Below, in pieces: positions 24,055 to 38,181 of a DNA stretch of 64,000 nucleotides. The DNA comes from Leptolyngbya sp. FACHB-60 (lineage in GTDB: Bacteria; Cyanobacteriota; Cyanobacteriia; Phormidesmidales; Phormidesmidaceae): positions 1 to 64,000 of the forward strand of contig NZ_JACJOX010000030.1 in assembly GCF_014695775.1 (NCBI RefSeq), read 5' to 3'. Every line of letters begins with the position of its first letter. Position 1 is the stretch's first letter. The position numbers and the translations under genes are program-made. The notes under the pieces are model-generated. The model had not been told where the DNA came from and did no database searches. It saw only the letters and a list, made by a program, of their open reading frames with translations.

Positions 24055-27000
24055 CTAGAGAGCTTCGGTTTGATCGTCGATCAGCAGGTCATCATCCAGC
24101 TCAGCACCGTTGCCCAGCCCGGCGAAGTCGCCGTTGCCTGCGGCGCGAGTACCGCCATCGTCCAACGACATGCCACCGATCATCTCATCGTCATTGAGCA
24201 TGCTGAGGTTGCCCTCAAGGTCATAGGTGCGGGCGGTGAAATCATCTAGCACCACGTCCTGAAGCACTAGGTCGTCGTCCAAAATGGCCGACTCGTAGGC
24301 TGGGTCAAGTTCTGGCGCTGGAGACTCCTCATAGGCGTTATAGCCCGTCCCTGCCGGAATCAAACGACCGATGATGACGTTTTCCTTCAGGCCGCGCAGC
24401 CAGTCCGACTTGCCTTCGATCGCCGCTTCTGTCAGCACCCGGGTGGTTTCCTGGAAGCTAGCAGCGGAGATGAAGCTATCGGTGTTCAGCGAAGCTTTGG
24501 TGATCCCTAGCAGCACCGGCGTGTATTCCGCCGGAGCACCGCCTGTGATTGCCATGGCCTCGTTGACCTGCTCCACCTGGTAGATTTCCACCAGCTCACC
24601 GGGCAGCATGGTGGTATCACCGCCATCGTCGATGCGGCACTTCGACGACATCTGCCGCACAATGACCTCGGTGTGCTTGTCGGAAATTTCAATGCCTTGG
24701 GACTGGTACACTGACTGCACCTCGTTCACCAGGAACGACTGCACCTCTTGCAAGGCCCCAAGCGCCGCATCGTGGATGCCCATACCCAGGCTGAGGTTGT
24801 ACTTAAAGAACACCTCTAGAATCTGGTGGGGATTGGCAGGGCCGTCGGTGAGGTGCTCAGCGGTGCTTACCCGCTGGCTGTCCGAGACAATCACATTCTG
24901 GCCGGGGCTAATCGGGTATTCTGTCACCACGCCATCGTCTTCGATGATTTTGACCTCTACGGTCTCGTCATCGCTATACACCACCTGAGCGTTGCCGGGG
25001 CGCTCAGACAGCACACAGGCCTCCTTGGGTTTGCGGGCCTCCAGTAGTTCCTCAATCCGGGGTAGACCCTGGATGATGTCGCCGGTTTTAGCTCGCTCAA
25101 ACACCAGGAGTACCAGGTTATCACCCCGTTGTACGAGGTCACCGTCTTCAATATGCAGTACGGCACCGGTAGATACCCGGTAGGGACGAGCCAGCCGCAG
25201 CGCAATTTGGCCACCGTCAATGGCGGTTACTTGGCCTGACTCTTCGTGGGTCAAACCAGGAGCCAGTTCAGTATCGGCCACCACCAGATCGCCCACCTTC
25301 ACCGTCGGTTCTTTGCCCTGGAGATCGACCTTCATGCGGTCAGACTCGCGCACGACCAGCACGCGGCGAACGGCCTCTTGCCCTTCGCGAATACCGCGCA
25401 CCTCACCCGCTTCTTTACAGCGAATCTCCGTGCGGGCCACTACGGCCCCTGGCTCAATCTGCTGGCCATCTTCCACCAGCAATCGGGTGACGGTGCTGCC
25501 TTGGGTTTGGTCAGCCACTACATCACGGCGAATCACCTGGGTTTCGAGCACCACCATTTGCAGCCGCATCAGGTCGGCATCGCTGTCATCAGGTACCAAC
25601 TCAATGTCAGCCACTACGTGGGGTGATTCGTCTTCAATATCGAGCACCAGCTGAGTGCGCAGCAGCTCAACTCCAACCACTGACTTCACCCGCTCCCCAT
25701 CTTTGAAGGGAATCCGCTGGATGGCGCGCAGTTTGATCGAACCGGTGGCGTCGGCGGCACTGTCCTGGCTAGGTACGGCGGGCTCGTTGGGCACCACGTA
25801 TTCTTCCACCGGGCGCAGCAGCAGGGCGGGGCCATCGGGGGTTTCGACATACTCGACGTAGCGCAGGGCGTCGGCCACCAGACCCGGCATCACCTCTTCC
25901 CCAGCATTGACTAGGGTGCCATCGCGATCCATCACATCCTCGGGGGCATCCACCATGTGAATGTCGCCGGGTTTGACTAAGATCTCGCGCAGAATGTCGT
26001 TCTTTTGAGTAACTTCAACCACGCCGCTGTTTTGGCAGAAGATATCTTTAACGACCTCGGTGCCTGCTTCCAGGTACTGGCCGTCTTCCACCATCAGCAG
26101 AGAAATGTCTTTGTTGACCTCGTGGGCCTCCTCAGGAATCCACAGCAGGGTACCGCCCTGAACGACTTCGTAGCCTTGCTTACCCTTGCCTTTTTTGGCT
26201 ACATCGACCCCAGCAAACTTGACGATGCCGCCCGTTTGGGTATGGAAGCGATCATCTTCGAGTTCGGCAATTACTTGGCCACTGGTGACCTTGGCCCCCG
26301 GTGTGGCGATCAGAGAAAACCGCTGACCATGGGCGGTCTCGATAAAGTAGTGCTCCCGACCCTGACCCTGTTCCTTGCGTACATGGGCTTGATCAAGCAT
26401 GACGGAGGCGGTGATGATCTCAACCTCGCGAGTGCCTTTTTCGTCGTCGGCTTCGGGCAAACGTACCAAACCACCCCGTTCGGTGGTGAGTTTGGTTTCG
26501 GCTAGGGTGTCATCGGCGTTGACGTAGTCGCCGTTGTGCACCACCGGCTCTGCACTGGGAGGCAGGTTGTAGACGTCACCGGCTAGCACCCACAGCAGAC
26601 CGCCCCGCTGGGCTAAGCGAGTTGTGTTGCCCTGACGGTCGGTTTTTTCTTCCTGCACTAGGCCGGCAAATTTTACTTCCCCAGCCAGGTCAGAGGTCAC
26701 GTCTTTGGTGGCCTTCTCGGTCACTTTACGCGTGCGCCCTGCGGAGGGAAGCTCAGCCAAAAGCTGATCCTTTTGGACGGTCTCACCATCATCGACAAAC
26801 AGAATCGTGCCCTGGGGCAACGATTCAGACTTATTCTTGCCGCTGCCCTCAATCACCACATCAGCGTTCGACTCGATCATCAACGCATCTTCGCCGTAGC
26901 GAGTGCGGAAGGCGCGGGTCTTCAGGTTTTTAGGCAGCTTCACGGTGCCGTCCTTGCCAGCCCGGATGCGGGGGGCCACTTCGCCGGTAAAGGTACCGCC

Positions 27001-28041
27001 GGTGTGGAAGGTGCGCATGGTCATTTGGGTTCCAGGCTCACCGATGGACTGGGCCGCAATGATGCCCACGGCTTCGCCTAGGTCAACCATTTCAGAGTGG
27101 GCCAGGCTCCAGCCGTAGCAGAGGCGGCACACGGAGCGAGTGGCTTCGCAGGTGAGGGGCGATCGCACCACTACGCCTTCAACCCCAGCCTCAGCCAGCA
27201 TTTCCGCCGTTTCTGGAGACACGGGATGGTCTTTCTCCAACAGCACCTCACCAGTTTTAGGATGCGGTACATCTTCGGCGACCACCCGGCCCAGCAGACG
27301 ATTCTCTAAAGGAATCAGGATCCGCTCACCGTCGGTCATGCTGCGCAGGGGAATGCCGCGGGTCGTGCCGCAGTCGTGTTCCCGGATGATGACATCCTGG
27401 GAAACGTCTACCAGACGGCGGGTGAGATAGCCCGAGTCAGCGGTTCGCAGCGCCGTATCTACCAGACCCTTCCGGGCACCGTAGGAGGAGATCACGTACT
27501 CAGTAACGGTCAGCCCCTCGCGAAAGTTGGTCTTAATGGGCAGGTCAATAATTTCCCCCTGGGGATTTGCCATCAGACCCCGCATGCCCACCAGCTGGCG
27601 TACCTGGGAGATGTTTCCTCGGGCTCCCGAGAAGGCCATCATGTACACCGAGTTGAGGGGGTTGTTTTCCTTGAAGTTCTTCACCACCTGGTCTTTCAGC
27701 TCTTCGCTGGTGTCGTTCCAGGTGTCGATCACCTTAGTGAGACGCTCTACTTCGGTGATTTCACCCCGCGTGTACCGCTCTTCGGTAATCCGAATGTCTT
27801 CTTCGGCAGCGGCCAGCATGGCCTTCTTTTGCTCGGGCACCTGGAGGTCTTCCACGCTAATGGAAACTCCAGCCCGAGTGGCGTACTTAAAGCCCAATTC
27901 TTTGATGCGATCAGCCATCTGCGACGTTCGGGCGGTGCCGTAGTGGGTAAACGACCAGGAAATCAGCTTTTTGAGCTGCTTCTTATCGATAATTCGGTTC
28001 CGAAAGGTCAGAGAGGTTTGAGGTGCCCCTTGCTCAGCCAT
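24055..28041 (-). CDS. rpoC2: RNA polymerase beta' subunit, C-terminal half (RpoC2)
   Basis: A 1328-residue subunit, one part of the split beta' that is diagnostic of cyanobacteria and plastids. The N terminus ([16 protein letters not shown]) continues where RpoC1 ends. The bridge-helix and trigger-loop area includes [19 protein letters not shown], and [20 protein letters not shown] is conserved. A large, variable, cyanobacterium-specific insertion follows at roughly 350-970, made of beta-rich repeat motifs. The C-terminal conserved region has GIPRI-type [13 protein letters not shown]. It is the last gene of the rpoB-rpoC1-rpoC2 operon, 57 bases after rpoC1. Confidence 0.98.
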   Translation of the reverse strand: MAEQGAPQTSLTFRNRIIDKKQLKKLISWSFTHYGTARTSQMADRIKELGFKYATRAGVSISVEDLQVPEQKKAMLAAAEEDIRITEERYTRGEITEVERLTKVIDTWNDTSEELKDQVVKNFKENNPLNSVYMMAFSGARGNISQVRQLVGMRGLMANPQGEIIDLPIKTNFREGLTVTEYVISSYGARKGLVDTALRTADSGYLTRRLVDVSQDVIIREHDCGTTRGIPLRSMTDGERILIPLENRLLGRVVAEDVPHPKTGEVLLEKDHPVSPETAEMLAEAGVEGVVVRSPLTCEATRSVCRLCYGWSLAHSEMVDLGEAVGIIAAQSIGEPGTQMTMRTFHTGGTFTGEVAPRIRAGKDGTVKLPKNLKTRAFRTRYGEDALMIESNADVVIEGSGKNKSESLPQGTILFVDDGETVQKDQLLAELPSAGRTRKVTEKATKDVTSDLAGEVKFAGLVQEEKTDRQGNTTRLAQRGGLLWVLAGDVYNLPPSAEPVVHNGDYVNADDTLAETKLTTERGGLVRLPEADDEKGTREVEIITASVMLDQAHVRKEQGQGREHYFIETAHGQRFSLIATPGAKVTSGQVIAELEDDRFHTQTGGIVKFAGVDVAKKGKGKQGYEVVQGGTLLWIPEEAHEVNKDISLLMVEDGQYLEAGTEVVKDIFCQNSGVVEVTQKNDILREILVKPGDIHMVDAPEDVMDRDGTLVNAGEEVMPGLVADALRYVEYVETPDGPALLLRPVEEYVVPNEPAVPSQDSAADATGSIKLRAIQRIPFKDGERVKSVVGVELLRTQLVLDIEDESPHVVADIELVPDDSDADLMRLQMVVLETQVIRRDVVADQTQGSTVTRLLVEDGQQIEPGAVVARTEIRCKEAGEVRGIREGQEAVRRVLVVRESDRMKVDLQGKEPTVKVGDLVVADTELAPGLTHEESGQVTAIDGGQIALRLARPYRVSTGAVLHIEDGDLVQRGDNLVLLVFERAKTGDIIQGLPRIEELLEARKPKEACVLSERPGNAQVVYSDDETVEVKIIEDDGVVTEYPISPGQNVIVSDSQRVSTAEHLTDGPANPHQILEVFFKYNLSLGMGIHDAALGALQEVQSFLVNEVQSVYQSQGIEISDKHTEVIVRQMSSKCRIDDGGDTTMLPGELVEIYQVEQVNEAMAITGGAPAEYTPVLLGITKASLNTDSFISAASFQETTRVLTEAAIEGKSDWLRGLKENVIIGRLIPAGTGYNAYEESPAPELDPAYESAILDDDLVLQDVVLDDFTARTYDLEGNLSMLNDDEMIGGMSLDDGGTRAAGNGDFAGLGNGAELDDDLLIDDQTEAL

Positions 28042-28098
28042 AGGTTTCGCCCTTGTGTTAGTGATGTTCGTGCTGTGTCGGTGTTGTGGTGTGGCCCC

Positions 28099-29973
28099 TT
28101 AGCCTGCGATCGCGTCGAGCACCGCCTTGTTGTAGATAATGCGGCCCGCAGTCGTCTTAATGTACTGGGAGATTAACTGGCCTTCGCTGTCTACCCGCAC
28201 TCGGCGATCGGGGTAAATTTCGGTGATGCTGCCATCCTCAGATTCCATCCGCTCGGGAGCCGTGTTTTTGGGCTGGTCAGACTCTACCTCGCCGTCAAAC
28301 CGTAGCCAGACCTTAGCGTGAAGATCCACCAAGCCCTGCTCGAAAGCCATAATGGCGTCTTCCATGCTGCCGAAGTAATGGCCCTCGCCCTTGGTGGCGT
28401 CAGGGTTTTCCGCCGTCAGGTAGTAGCAGCCCAGCACCATATCCTGGGACGGGGTAATAATGGGCTGGCCAGTAGCAGGCGACAGCACGTTATTCGAAGC
28501 CAGCATCAGCAGCCGTGCCTCCGACTGCGCCTCAAGGGACAACGGCACGTGTACCGCCATCTGGTCACCGTCAAAGTCAGCGTTGAAGGCCGGACACACT
28601 AGCGGGTGCAGCTGAATCGCTCGCCCTTCAACCAGGATGGGTTCAAAGGCCTGAATCCCTAAACGGTGCAGAGTCGGAGCCCGGTTTAGCATCACCGGGT
28701 GGCTCTCAATCACCTCTTCCAGTACGTCCCACACGCTGGGGTCATTATGCTGAATCAGCTTCTTCGCCGCCTTGATGTTATTGACCAGCCCCTGGCGAAT
28801 CAGCCGGTGGATGACAAAAGGCTGGAACAGCTCGATCGCCATCTCCCGAGGCAGACCGCACTGGTGAATCTGTAGCTTAGGCCCCACAACAATCACAGAA
28901 CGGCCAGAGTAGTCAACCCGCTTTCCTAACAAGTTCTGTCGGAATCGCCCCTGCTTACCTTCGATAATGTCGGAGAGCGACTTCAGCGGACGGTTGTTGG
29001 CCCCCACCACGGTGCGACCCCGGCGACCGTTGTCGATCAGCGCATCCACTGCCTCTTGCAACATCCGCTTTTCGTTACGGACGATAATTTCAGGAGCCAG
29101 AATCTCCTGAAGGCGAGCTAGTCGGTTGTTGCGGTTGATCACCCGGCGGTACAGGTCGTTTAAGTCAGAGGTCGCAAAACGGCCGCCATCAAGCTGCACC
29201 ATTGGCCGTAGATCCGGCGGAATCACTGGAATCACGTCTAGCACCATCCACTCAGTCTTAGAACCGGTGGCGATGAAGTTGTCGATCACCCGCAGGCGCT
29301 TGATCAACTTGGCCCGCTTCTGGCCCTTAGAGTTAGCGATGTCTTCCCGCAGCTTTTCCGCCGTGGCTTCTAGCTCCAGATCCTCTAGCAACCTCTGGAG
29401 GGCTTCAGCACCAATGCCGACCTCTACCCCAGCTAGCTCAGTCTCTTCGTCGTAGAGCTGGTCTTCTATTTCAATCCACTGATCTTCAGTCAGCAGCTGC
29501 TTATAGCTGAGATTCTCGGCATTACCCGCGTCCAGCACCACGTAGGCGTTGAAGTAGACAATTTGCTCCACGTCCCGCAGGGGCATGTCGAGCAAAATGG
29601 CGATGTAGCTGGGAATGCCCTTTAGGTACCACACGTGGGCCACCGGAGCAGCCAACTTGATATAGCCCATGCGGTGGCGACGCACCCGCGATTCAGTCAC
29701 CTCTACACCGCAGCGCTCGCACACAATACCGCGATGGCGCACACGCTTGTACTTACCACAGTGACATTCCCAGTCCTTGGCGGGGCCAAAGATGCGCTCA
29801 CAAAACAGCCCGTCCATCTCAGGCTTAAGAGTACGGTAGTTAATGGTTTCAGGCTTGGTTACTTCGCCCACGATTTGCCCGTTGGGCAGGGTACGTTCCC
29901 CCCACTGGCGAATGCGTTCCGGGGAGGCTAATCCGATTTTGACGTAGTCAAACCGTTGTTCTAGCTTGGCCAT
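28099..29973 (-). CDS. rpoC1: RNA polymerase gamma subunit (RpoC1, N-terminal half of beta')
   Basis: A 624-residue subunit of the cyanobacterial RNA polymerase. The N-terminal zinc ribbon is visible ([20 protein letters not shown]). The catalytic Mg-binding motif [12 protein letters not shown], whose three Asp residues hold the active-site metal, is intact. [18 protein letters not shown] and [17 protein letters not shown] are also conserved. It is the middle gene of the rpo operon, 103 bases after rpoB. Confidence 0.98.
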   Translation of the reverse strand: MAKLEQRFDYVKIGLASPERIRQWGERTLPNGQIVGEVTKPETINYRTLKPEMDGLFCERIFGPAKDWECHCGKYKRVRHRGIVCERCGVEVTESRVRRHRMGYIKLAAPVAHVWYLKGIPSYIAILLDMPLRDVEQIVYFNAYVVLDAGNAENLSYKQLLTEDQWIEIEDQLYDEETELAGVEVGIGAEALQRLLEDLELEATAEKLREDIANSKGQKRAKLIKRLRVIDNFIATGSKTEWMVLDVIPVIPPDLRPMVQLDGGRFATSDLNDLYRRVINRNNRLARLQEILAPEIIVRNEKRMLQEAVDALIDNGRRGRTVVGANNRPLKSLSDIIEGKQGRFRQNLLGKRVDYSGRSVIVVGPKLQIHQCGLPREMAIELFQPFVIHRLIRQGLVNNIKAAKKLIQHNDPSVWDVLEEVIESHPVMLNRAPTLHRLGIQAFEPILVEGRAIQLHPLVCPAFNADFDGDQMAVHVPLSLEAQSEARLLMLASNNVLSPATGQPIITPSQDMVLGCYYLTAENPDATKGEGHYFGSMEDAIMAFEQGLVDLHAKVWLRFDGEVESDQPKNTAPERMESEDGSITEIYPDRRVRVDSEGQLISQYIKTTAGRIIYNKAVLDAIAG

Positions 29974-30076
29974 GCTGGGTTATTTTCCTTGTAAGCGCGC
30001 TCGGTCTAATCAATGCAGGTTAGGCCAACCTCCGGAACTGGGTCAGATACAATTCCGGGGTCGGATTAGGGACAGG

Positions 30077-33000
30077 CTAGTCTTCTACTTCCTCTAGCTC
30101 TTCATCCCGGGCGATGGACTCATAGGTGGGGCGAGAAGGGGTACGGCGACTGTTAACGTCGGCCATGAGATCTACTTCGGTATCGCGGCTAGTGCCGTCT
30201 TCCCGCGTTTCTACCTTGTGCACCGCAATGTCTAAACAGAGGGACTGAAGCTCTCGCATCAGCACCTTGAAGGACTCAGGGGTACCCGGCCGAGGAATCG
30301 ACTTACCCTTGACGATCGCATTTAGCGCCTCATTACGCCCCTGCATATCGTCCGACTTGACCGTCAGCAACTCCTGGAGAGTGTAGGCTGCTCCAAAAGC
30401 TTCTAGGGCCCAAACTTCCATTTCTCCAAAGCGCTGACCGCCCTGCTGGGCCTTGCCGCCCAGAGGCTGCTGAGTCACCAGAGAGTAAGGACCCGTAGAG
30501 CGGGCGTGGATCTTGTCGTCGACCAGGTGCACCAGCTTCAGCATGTAGGCTCTACCGACGGTAATCGCCTTATCAAAAGCTTCACCGGTACGACCGTCCC
30601 GCAGCACAATTTTGCCGGGGTCGTCGGGGTTGAAGATCCAGTCTTTGCCGCTGGTTTCTCGGGCCTCCATCAGCTTGCCGTGGGTAGAGTTTCGAGAGGC
30701 CTCCTCTCCGTACATCTCGTCGAAGGGAATCACCTTGAAGCGACAATCAAGGTTGTCGGCAGCCCAGCCCAGCAGGCACTCAAACACCTGCCCCACGTTC
30801 ATGCGGGAAGGTACCCCGAGCGGGTTGAGGGCAATGTCAATGGGAGTGCCATCGGGCAGGTAGGGCATGTCTTCAATGGGCAAAATGCGGGAGATAATTC
30901 CCTTATTGCCGTGGCGACCGGCCATCTTGTCGCCCACCTGAATCTTGCGCTTTTGGGCCACATAGACCCGCACTACCATGTTGGCCCCAGGGGGTAGCTC
31001 ATCGCCCTGCTCCCGGGTAAACACCCGCACATCGACGACTCGGCCTTTCTCTCCGTTGGGCACTCTCAGGGAGTTATCGCGCACATCTCGAGCTTTTTCA
31101 CCAAAGATGGCCCGCAGCAGCTTTTCTTCAGGAGGCTGGTCAGACTCGCCCTTAGGCGTGACCTTACCCACCAGAATATCGCCCGATTCTACCCAGGCCC
31201 CGATGCGAATGATCCCAGTTTCGTCAAGCTGACGCAGGGCATCTTCCCCAACGTTGGGGATTTCCCGGGTGATTTCCTCGGGGCCAAGCTTGGTCTGGCG
31301 CGCTTCGATCTCAAACTTCTCCACGTGAATGGAGGTGTAGACATCGTCGTACACCAGACGCTCGCTAAGCAGGATAGCGTCCTCGTAGTTATAGCCCTCC
31401 CAGGGCATGTAGGCGACCAAAACGTTTTGCCCCAGAGCCAGCTCACCGCCCTCGGTTGCAGAGCCATCGGCGAGCACCTGACCCGACTGAACTTTTTCCC
31501 CAGGGAATACGATGGGGCGCTGGTTCAGACAGGTGTCTTGGTTAGAACGCTGGTATTTTTGCAGCTCGTACTCGTGGACATTGCCTTCAGGATCGCGAAC
31601 CTTAATCAGATCGGCATCCAGGTAGACAATTTCCCCGTCGGTGCGGCTGATGATCACCATGCCCGAGTCACGGGCGGCCTGGGCTTCTAGACCAGTACCT
31701 ACTAAGGGGCGCTCAGGCTGAAGCAGAGGCACCGCCTGGCGCTGCATGTTAGAACCCATCAGCGCTCGGTTGGCGTCGTCGTGCTCTAGGAAAGGAATCA
31801 GCGAGGTAGCTACAGAGATAATCTGTACGGGCGATACCGCGACATAGTCCACCTCGGTGGAGTCGGTGGTGGTGAAGTCTTGGCGATAGCGCACCGGAAT
31901 TGTGCTGCCAATGATGTATCCGTTTTCATCGGTGGCGATGTCACCAGGAGCAACCCGCAGATCGTCTTCCTCATCGGCGGTCATGTAAATGGGCTCGACA
32001 TCTTTAAAGACTCGACCGTTCTCAGCCTTGAAGAAGGGGGTCTCAATGAAGCCGAATTCATTAACCCGGGCGTGGGTAGCTAGAGAGCCTATCAGGCCAG
32101 CGTTAGGGCCTTCCGGAGTCTCAATGGGGCAAATACGTCCGTAGTGGGAGGGGTGGATATCTCGCACGGCAAAACCGGCACGCTCGCGGGTAAGACCACC
32201 AGGGCCGAGGGCGCTAATGCGTCGCTTGTGGGTCAGCTCCGCTAGAGGGTTGGTTTGATCCATAAACTGGGAGAGCTGGCTGGAGCCAAAGAACTCCTTG
32301 ATAGCAGCCACCAGAGGCTTAGGGTTGACCAGAGATGCTGGGGTGAGCGAGTCTGAGTCAGAAACGGTCATGCGTTCCCGAATGATGCGCTCTAAGCGAT
32401 TAAGACCCACCCGCACCTGGTTTTGCAGCAGCTCACCCACGGAACGCACCCGGCGGTTCCCTAAGTGGTCGATATCGTCGATGGAACCAATATCAAATTC
32501 GAGGTTGATCAGGTAGTCAATCGCCGACAGGATGTCGGTGGGAGTCAACACCCGAGTGGCGTCAGGCACGTTGAGGCGCAGCTTGCGGTTGAGCTTGTAA
32601 CGACCCACCCGACCCAAGTCGTAGCGCTTGGGATCAGAGAATCGCGAGTGTAGCAGCTGCTCACCGCCCGCCACGGTGGGCGGTTCGCCGGGACGCAGCT
32701 TGCGGTAAAGCTCTAGCAGAGCCTCTTCTTCGCTGAACTGGCCCTCTTTCTCAATAGTTTTCTGGAAGTAGTCGGGGTGACGCAGAGAGTCGAAGATCTC
32801 GTTGTCGGTTAGCCCCAACGCCTTGAGCAGCACCTGTGCCGATAGCTTGCGGGTCTTGTCAATGCGAACCCAAACCAGGTCATTTTTGTCGGTTTCAAAC
32901 TTGAGCCAGGCCCCCCGGTTGGGGATCAGATTGGCGTTGTAGGTGCGGCGACCGTTTTTGTCGGTTTCAGCCTTGTAGTAGACCCCAGGGCTACGTACGA

Positions 33001-33385
33001 TCTGGTTAACGATGACTCGCTCTGCACCGTTAATGATAAAGGTGCCGCGATCGGTCATCAAAGGCAGGTCGCCGATGAAGACTTCCTGTTCCTTAATTTC
33101 CCCGGTTTCTTTGTTGATTAACCGGGTCGGTACGTACATCTGCACGGCGTAGGTGGCATCCCGCCGCTTGGCTTCATCAACGTCGTATTTGGGGCTTTTG
33201 AGCTTGTACTGTTTACCGAGGAAATGCAGCTCAAGTTTGCCGGTATAGTCGGTAATAGGAGAAAAGCTTTCCAGCTCTTCGATCAACCCTTCTTCTAGGA
33301 ACCAGCGAAAACTAGACCGCTGAATTTCTACCAGGTCAGGCAGGACAAAGTTAGGGGGAGCTTGGTAAACGGTGGTTTCAGTCAT
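30077..33385 (-). CDS. rpoB: RNA polymerase beta subunit
   Basis: A 1102-residue catalytic subunit. Conserved blocks include the rifampicin-site region ([31 protein letters not shown]), [18 protein letters not shown], and the C-terminal GNKGIISRI and [11 protein letters not shown]. The ATG at 33385 ([10 protein letters not shown]) is preceded by AGGAGA at a suitable distance and gives the usual N terminus; a longer frame from 33454 is unlikely. It is the first gene of the rpoBC1C2 operon, downstream of rpsT and tatD on the same strand, an arrangement common in cyanobacteria. Confidence 0.98.
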   Translation of the reverse strand: MTETTVYQAPPNFVLPDLVEIQRSSFRWFLEEGLIEELESFSPITDYTGKLELHFLGKQYKLKSPKYDVDEAKRRDATYAVQMYVPTRLINKETGEIKEQEVFIGDLPLMTDRGTFIINGAERVIVNQIVRSPGVYYKAETDKNGRRTYNANLIPNRGAWLKFETDKNDLVWVRIDKTRKLSAQVLLKALGLTDNEIFDSLRHPDYFQKTIEKEGQFSEEEALLELYRKLRPGEPPTVAGGEQLLHSRFSDPKRYDLGRVGRYKLNRKLRLNVPDATRVLTPTDILSAIDYLINLEFDIGSIDDIDHLGNRRVRSVGELLQNQVRVGLNRLERIIRERMTVSDSDSLTPASLVNPKPLVAAIKEFFGSSQLSQFMDQTNPLAELTHKRRISALGPGGLTRERAGFAVRDIHPSHYGRICPIETPEGPNAGLIGSLATHARVNEFGFIETPFFKAENGRVFKDVEPIYMTADEEDDLRVAPGDIATDENGYIIGSTIPVRYRQDFTTTDSTEVDYVAVSPVQIISVATSLIPFLEHDDANRALMGSNMQRQAVPLLQPERPLVGTGLEAQAARDSGMVIISRTDGEIVYLDADLIKVRDPEGNVHEYELQKYQRSNQDTCLNQRPIVFPGEKVQSGQVLADGSATEGGELALGQNVLVAYMPWEGYNYEDAILLSERLVYDDVYTSIHVEKFEIEARQTKLGPEEITREIPNVGEDALRQLDETGIIRIGAWVESGDILVGKVTPKGESDQPPEEKLLRAIFGEKARDVRDNSLRVPNGEKGRVVDVRVFTREQGDELPPGANMVVRVYVAQKRKIQVGDKMAGRHGNKGIISRILPIEDMPYLPDGTPIDIALNPLGVPSRMNVGQVFECLLGWAADNLDCRFKVIPFDEMYGEEASRNSTHGKLMEARETSGKDWIFNPDDPGKIVLRDGRTGEAFDKAITVGRAYMLKLVHLVDDKIHARSTGPYSLVTQQPLGGKAQQGGQRFGEMEVWALEAFGAAYTLQELLTVKSDDMQGRNEALNAIVKGKSIPRPGTPESFKVLMRELQSLCLDIAVHKVETREDGTSRDTEVDLMADVNSRRTPSRPTYESIARDEELEEVED

Positions 33386-33491
33386 GGGTCTCCTAGTGCA
33401 GGTTGGCCAAGTGCAGGTGGCCAAGATCAACGACGCGTCTGGAACAGCAGGCAATAGCGAACGAACTGCCTTGCCTGATTAAGCTAACGGC

Positions 33492-34334
33492 CTAACCGCC
33501 CGCTGGGGTCGGAAGACGAAATGTATCGGCATCAGCGGAGGAAGATACAAGGGACTTGGGTAGGTTAAACAACGTCACAGCGTTATGAGTAGTGGTCTGG
33601 GCTAAAATCTCGAATTCAACCTGGCGCAGCTTGGCTAGGTGAGCCGCCACATGATACACAAAGGCTGGCTGATTGCGGCGCTCCTTGCGGCAAGGCTCAG
33701 GGGTAAGAAAGGGACAGTCGGTTTCGACTAGCAGTCGGTCGCTAGGCACCATCTGGGCCGAAGCTTTAACCTGATGGGCATTCTTAAAGGTCACGATGCC
33801 GCTAAAGCTAATGTAGAAACCCAAATCTAAAAACGTTTGGGTTTCTTCTGGCGTGCCTGCCCAGCAGTGCATCACACCAGTGACAGGCCCAACGGTGAGC
33901 TGAAACTCTCGAATCACTTCGGCAGTGGCCAAGGCCGCATCTCGACAGTGAACAATAACCGGTAGACCTTGGCGATGGGCAATGGTCAACTGTTGCCAGA
34001 AGGCTTCGCGCTGTACTGCTTCATCACTGGCTTTATAAAAGTCGAGGCCGGTTTCACCAATGGCGACGACTCGACTGTCAGAGGCGGCCAGCTGAGCGAT
34101 CTGATCTGCCGTAGCGCTACTCCACTTATCCATATCGAGGGGATGGAGCCCCACAGCCAAAAACAGCTCCGGGATGCGATCGGCAATGCAGCGCATTGCC
34201 GAAAAATCGCCTGGCTCTACACAGGAATGTACCAAAGCCAAAACCCCGGCCTGTCGCCAGGCCTGGGTTAGTTCGTCGAGATCCCCAGCGAACGTTTCAA
34301 AGTTGAGATGTACGTGGGTATCAACCAGAGGCAT
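33492..34334 (-). CDS. TatD-family metal-dependent hydrolase (DNase)
   Basis: A 280-residue amidohydrolase-fold protein. Metal-binding motifs are in order: DTHVHL at 5-10, GETGLDFY with the bridging Glu, [15 protein letters not shown] and [11 protein letters not shown]. Relatives act as 3'-5' exonucleases in DNA repair or turnover. The family gene symbol tatD is often used, but the exact paralogue (TatD, YcfH or YjjV) cannot be settled here. It sits between rpsT and rpoB on the same strand. Confidence 0.92.
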   Translation of the reverse strand: MPLVDTHVHLNFETFAGDLDELTQAWRQAGVLALVHSCVEPGDFSAMRCIADRIPELFLAVGLHPLDMDKWSSATADQIAQLAASDSRVVAIGETGLDFYKASDEAVQREAFWQQLTIAHRQGLPVIVHCRDAALATAEVIREFQLTVGPVTGVMHCWAGTPEETQTFLDLGFYISFSGIVTFKNAHQVKASAQMVPSDRLLVETDCPFLTPEPCRKERRNQPAFVYHVAAHLAKLRQVEFEILAQTTTHNAVTLFNLPKSLVSSSADADTFRLPTPAGG

Positions 34335-34385
34335 AGGGTATGCAGCGACAAAAACGGCAGGCAGCGTAGGTCAACCTAAAGGCGC

Positions 34386-34688
34386 CTAAGACGCAGCCCC
34401 TACCGCCTCCTGAGCCTTGAGTGCTCGCGCTATACGCGATTTCTTGCGCGCCCCTGTGTTGGGGTGAAGCACACCACGCTTAACGGCCTTATCGATCTTG
34501 CTGTAGGCGGCGGCCATAGTCGATTCGACCTGTTTGAGGGAGTCGGGGCTAGGGTCAGCCTGATGAGCCTCGATCGCAGCGAGGTAGTTTTTGGTTAGGG
34601 TTTTAACCGCCGATTTATAAGATCGGTTATGGAGCCGATTGCGCTCGGCAACTTCAATTCGTTTCAGTGCAGACTTAATGTTTGCCAC
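34386..34688 (-). CDS. rpsT: 30S ribosomal protein S20
   Basis: A 100-residue basic protein that binds the 5' domain of 16S r[33 protein letters not shown] and the [16 protein letters not shown] tail are typical (the first is quoted only as identity; key residues are the Lys/Arg-rich helices). It is probably the first gene of a tatD-rpoB-rpoC1-rpoC2 cluster. The 224-base divergent gap to hisD holds both promoters. Confidence 0.97.
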   Translation of the reverse strand: MANIKSALKRIEVAERNRLHNRSYKSAVKTLTKNYLAAIEAHQADPSPDSLKQVESTMAAAYSKIDKAVKRGVLHPNTGARKKSRIARALKAQEAVGAAS

Positions 34689-34912
34689 AGTTCGCCCTAG
34701 CTTAACAAGATTATATTGACTGGATAAAACATGTTAGCACCTAACGGCACTAATGGTGTAATTGAATGCCTTGGTTTTCTGCCAAATTAGTCTTTAGATC
34801 GACTAGGATGTTAGAACACTGGCGTTGACTGCTTTTCAGGGATACTCTACCTCCCTTTGAGGGCCAACCTAGCCAATTCCACCTTGCTGGCTTATCGGGA
34901 TTCCTAGCTGTA

Positions 34913-36235
34913 ATGCTCCGCATCACTCATCAGCTAACTGAGGCAAGAACAGAGCTGCAACGCATCTGTGCCCGCACCCACGACGACCAGGTCGTTCATA
35001 AGGAAGCAACAGTTCGAGAAATTTTGCACGCGGTTCGTCGCCAGGGAGACCAAGCGCTGTTGCAGTACACAGCGGATTTTGACGGTGTTACTCTAGCTGC
35101 CGAGGGTTTGCGCTTTTCGGGAGCGGAGCTGGATACGGCCTACCAACAAGTCAGCAAGGGTCTACTGGATGCAATTCGTCTAGCTTGTAAAAATGTAGAG
35201 TCATTTCATCGTCAGCGGGTGCCTCAAAGCTGGGTGCGGTTTGAGGACAACGGGGTGGTACTCGGTAAGCGCTATACCCCCATTGACCGAGCTGGACTTT
35301 ATGTGCCTGGTGGGCGCGCTTCCTACCCAAGCACCGTGATTATGAACGCTATTCCGGCGCGGGTGGCTGGGGTGCCCAGAATAGTTATGGTGACGCCGCC
35401 CAGCAAAACCGGCACGGTCAACCCAGCCGTGTTGGTCGCGGCCCAAGAGGCTGGAATCACAGAGATTTATCGGGTTGGAGGAGCTCAGGCGATCGGGGCT
35501 CTGGCCTATGGGACAGAGACAATCCCGGCGGTGGATGTGATTACTGGCCCCGGCAATATCTATGTGACTCTGGCTAAAAAACTGGTGTTCGGGACGGTGG
35601 GTATTGACTCGTTAGCAGGGCCTTCGGAAGTCTTGGTGATTGCTGACCATACCGCCAACCCAGCCCATGTGGCGGCTGACCTGCTGGCTCAGGCTGAACA
35701 TGACCCGATCGCCGCTGCGATTCTGATTACTACCAGTGCTACTTTAGCTGAGGCGGTGGCGGCTGAGGTAGATCGACAGCTCATGGATCATCCGCGCCAG
35801 ACGCTGACGGAGAAGGCGATCGCAAACTATGGTCTAGCTGTCGTTGTCGATAGCTTGGAGCTAGCCGCTGACCTCTCCAATGGTTTTGCGCCCGAACACC
35901 TTCAGCTTGAGGTCGCCGAACCTTGGGATTTGCTGGAGCATATTCGCCACGCTGGAGCAATCTTTTTAGGGCACTCGACCCCAGAAGCGGTGGGTGACTA
36001 CCTGGCTGGGCCTAACCATACCCTGCCTACTTCTGGGGCCGCCCGATATGCTTCACCCTTATCCACTGAAACTTTCATGAAGCACTCTAGCCTGATGCAG
36101 TATTCGCCGGAGGCGCTGCGGGGAGTGGCCGATTCGATCGCTGTGCTTACTGAAACCGAAGGACTCCCCTCCCACGGTGACTCAGTGCGGCGGCGAGTGC
36201 AGCCTGACAGCAGCGACGGTGCCCCTAGCCTTTAA
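34913..36235 (+). CDS. hisD: Histidinol dehydrogenase
   Basis: A 440-residue Zn and NAD enzyme for the last two oxidation steps from histidinol to histidine. Conserved blocks include DRAGLYVPGGRASYPSTVIM, GGAQAIGALAYGT, GPGNIYVTLAKK and GPSEVLVIAD. The metal and catalytic region reads EHDPIAAAILIT, then FAPEHLQLE and GAIFLGHSTPEAVGDYLAGP. Length is typical. It precedes pyrG on the same strand with a 95-base gap. Confidence 0.97.
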   Translation: MLRITHQLTEARTELQRICARTHDDQVVHKEATVREILHAVRRQGDQALLQYTADFDGVTLAAEGLRFSGAELDTAYQQVSKGLLDAIRLACKNVESFHRQRVPQSWVRFEDNGVVLGKRYTPIDRAGLYVPGGRASYPSTVIMNAIPARVAGVPRIVMVTPPSKTGTVNPAVLVAAQEAGITEIYRVGGAQAIGALAYGTETIPAVDVITGPGNIYVTLAKKLVFGTVGIDSLAGPSEVLVIADHTANPAHVAADLLAQAEHDPIAAAILITTSATLAEAVAAEVDRQLMDHPRQTLTEKAIANYGLAVVVDSLELAADLSNGFAPEHLQLEVAEPWDLLEHIRHAGAIFLGHSTPEAVGDYLAGPNHTLPTSGAARYASPLSTETFMKHSSLMQYSPEALRGVADSIAVLTETEGLPSHGDSVRRRVQPDSSDGAPSL

Positions 36236-36324
36236 CAACGTTCCCGATCCGGCGTTAAAGGTGGGCGGGGTGCCTGGTGCCTGTGGCACAATTAACGGGT
36301 TCACGCTTCTGGGGTCTGGGTTGA

Positions 36325-37977
<1,653 letters not shown>

Positions 37978-38085
37978 ATCATCGGTTCGCTGGTCATGGG
38001 CGATCAGCCTAGCGCTGCCGCCATGGCCATGACGTGGGCTTGTGTGAACGACATTAGGGCGAACATTCTGGCCTCCGCATTCAGG

Positions 38086-38129
38086 GCTATAGAACGGGTA
38101 TAGACACTCGGCTATACCCGTTCTATAGC
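38086..38129. repeat. Perfect 18-bp inverted repeat between convergent genes
   Basis: GCTATAGAACGGGTATAG (38086-38103) and its exact complement (38112-38129) flank an 8-base loop, ACACTCGG. It lies between the pyrG end and the cyclase end. There is no T run on either side, so it is not a standard terminator. It may be a mobile-type palindrome or a two-way barrier. Confidence 0.9.
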
Positions 38130-38181
38130 GAAGATCGGCGCTGGGCGGTTAAGAGCATTTGGAGTGTGGAACTGGGCAGCC

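Noticed and set aside
27376..28176. Long frame antisense to rpoC2 and rpoC1
   Set aside because: It is the mirror of highly conserved RNA polymerase coding sequence and is a coding shadow.
24055..29973. rpoC as a broken gene in two parts
   Set aside because: The rpoC1/rpoC2 split is normal in cyanobacteria and plastids.
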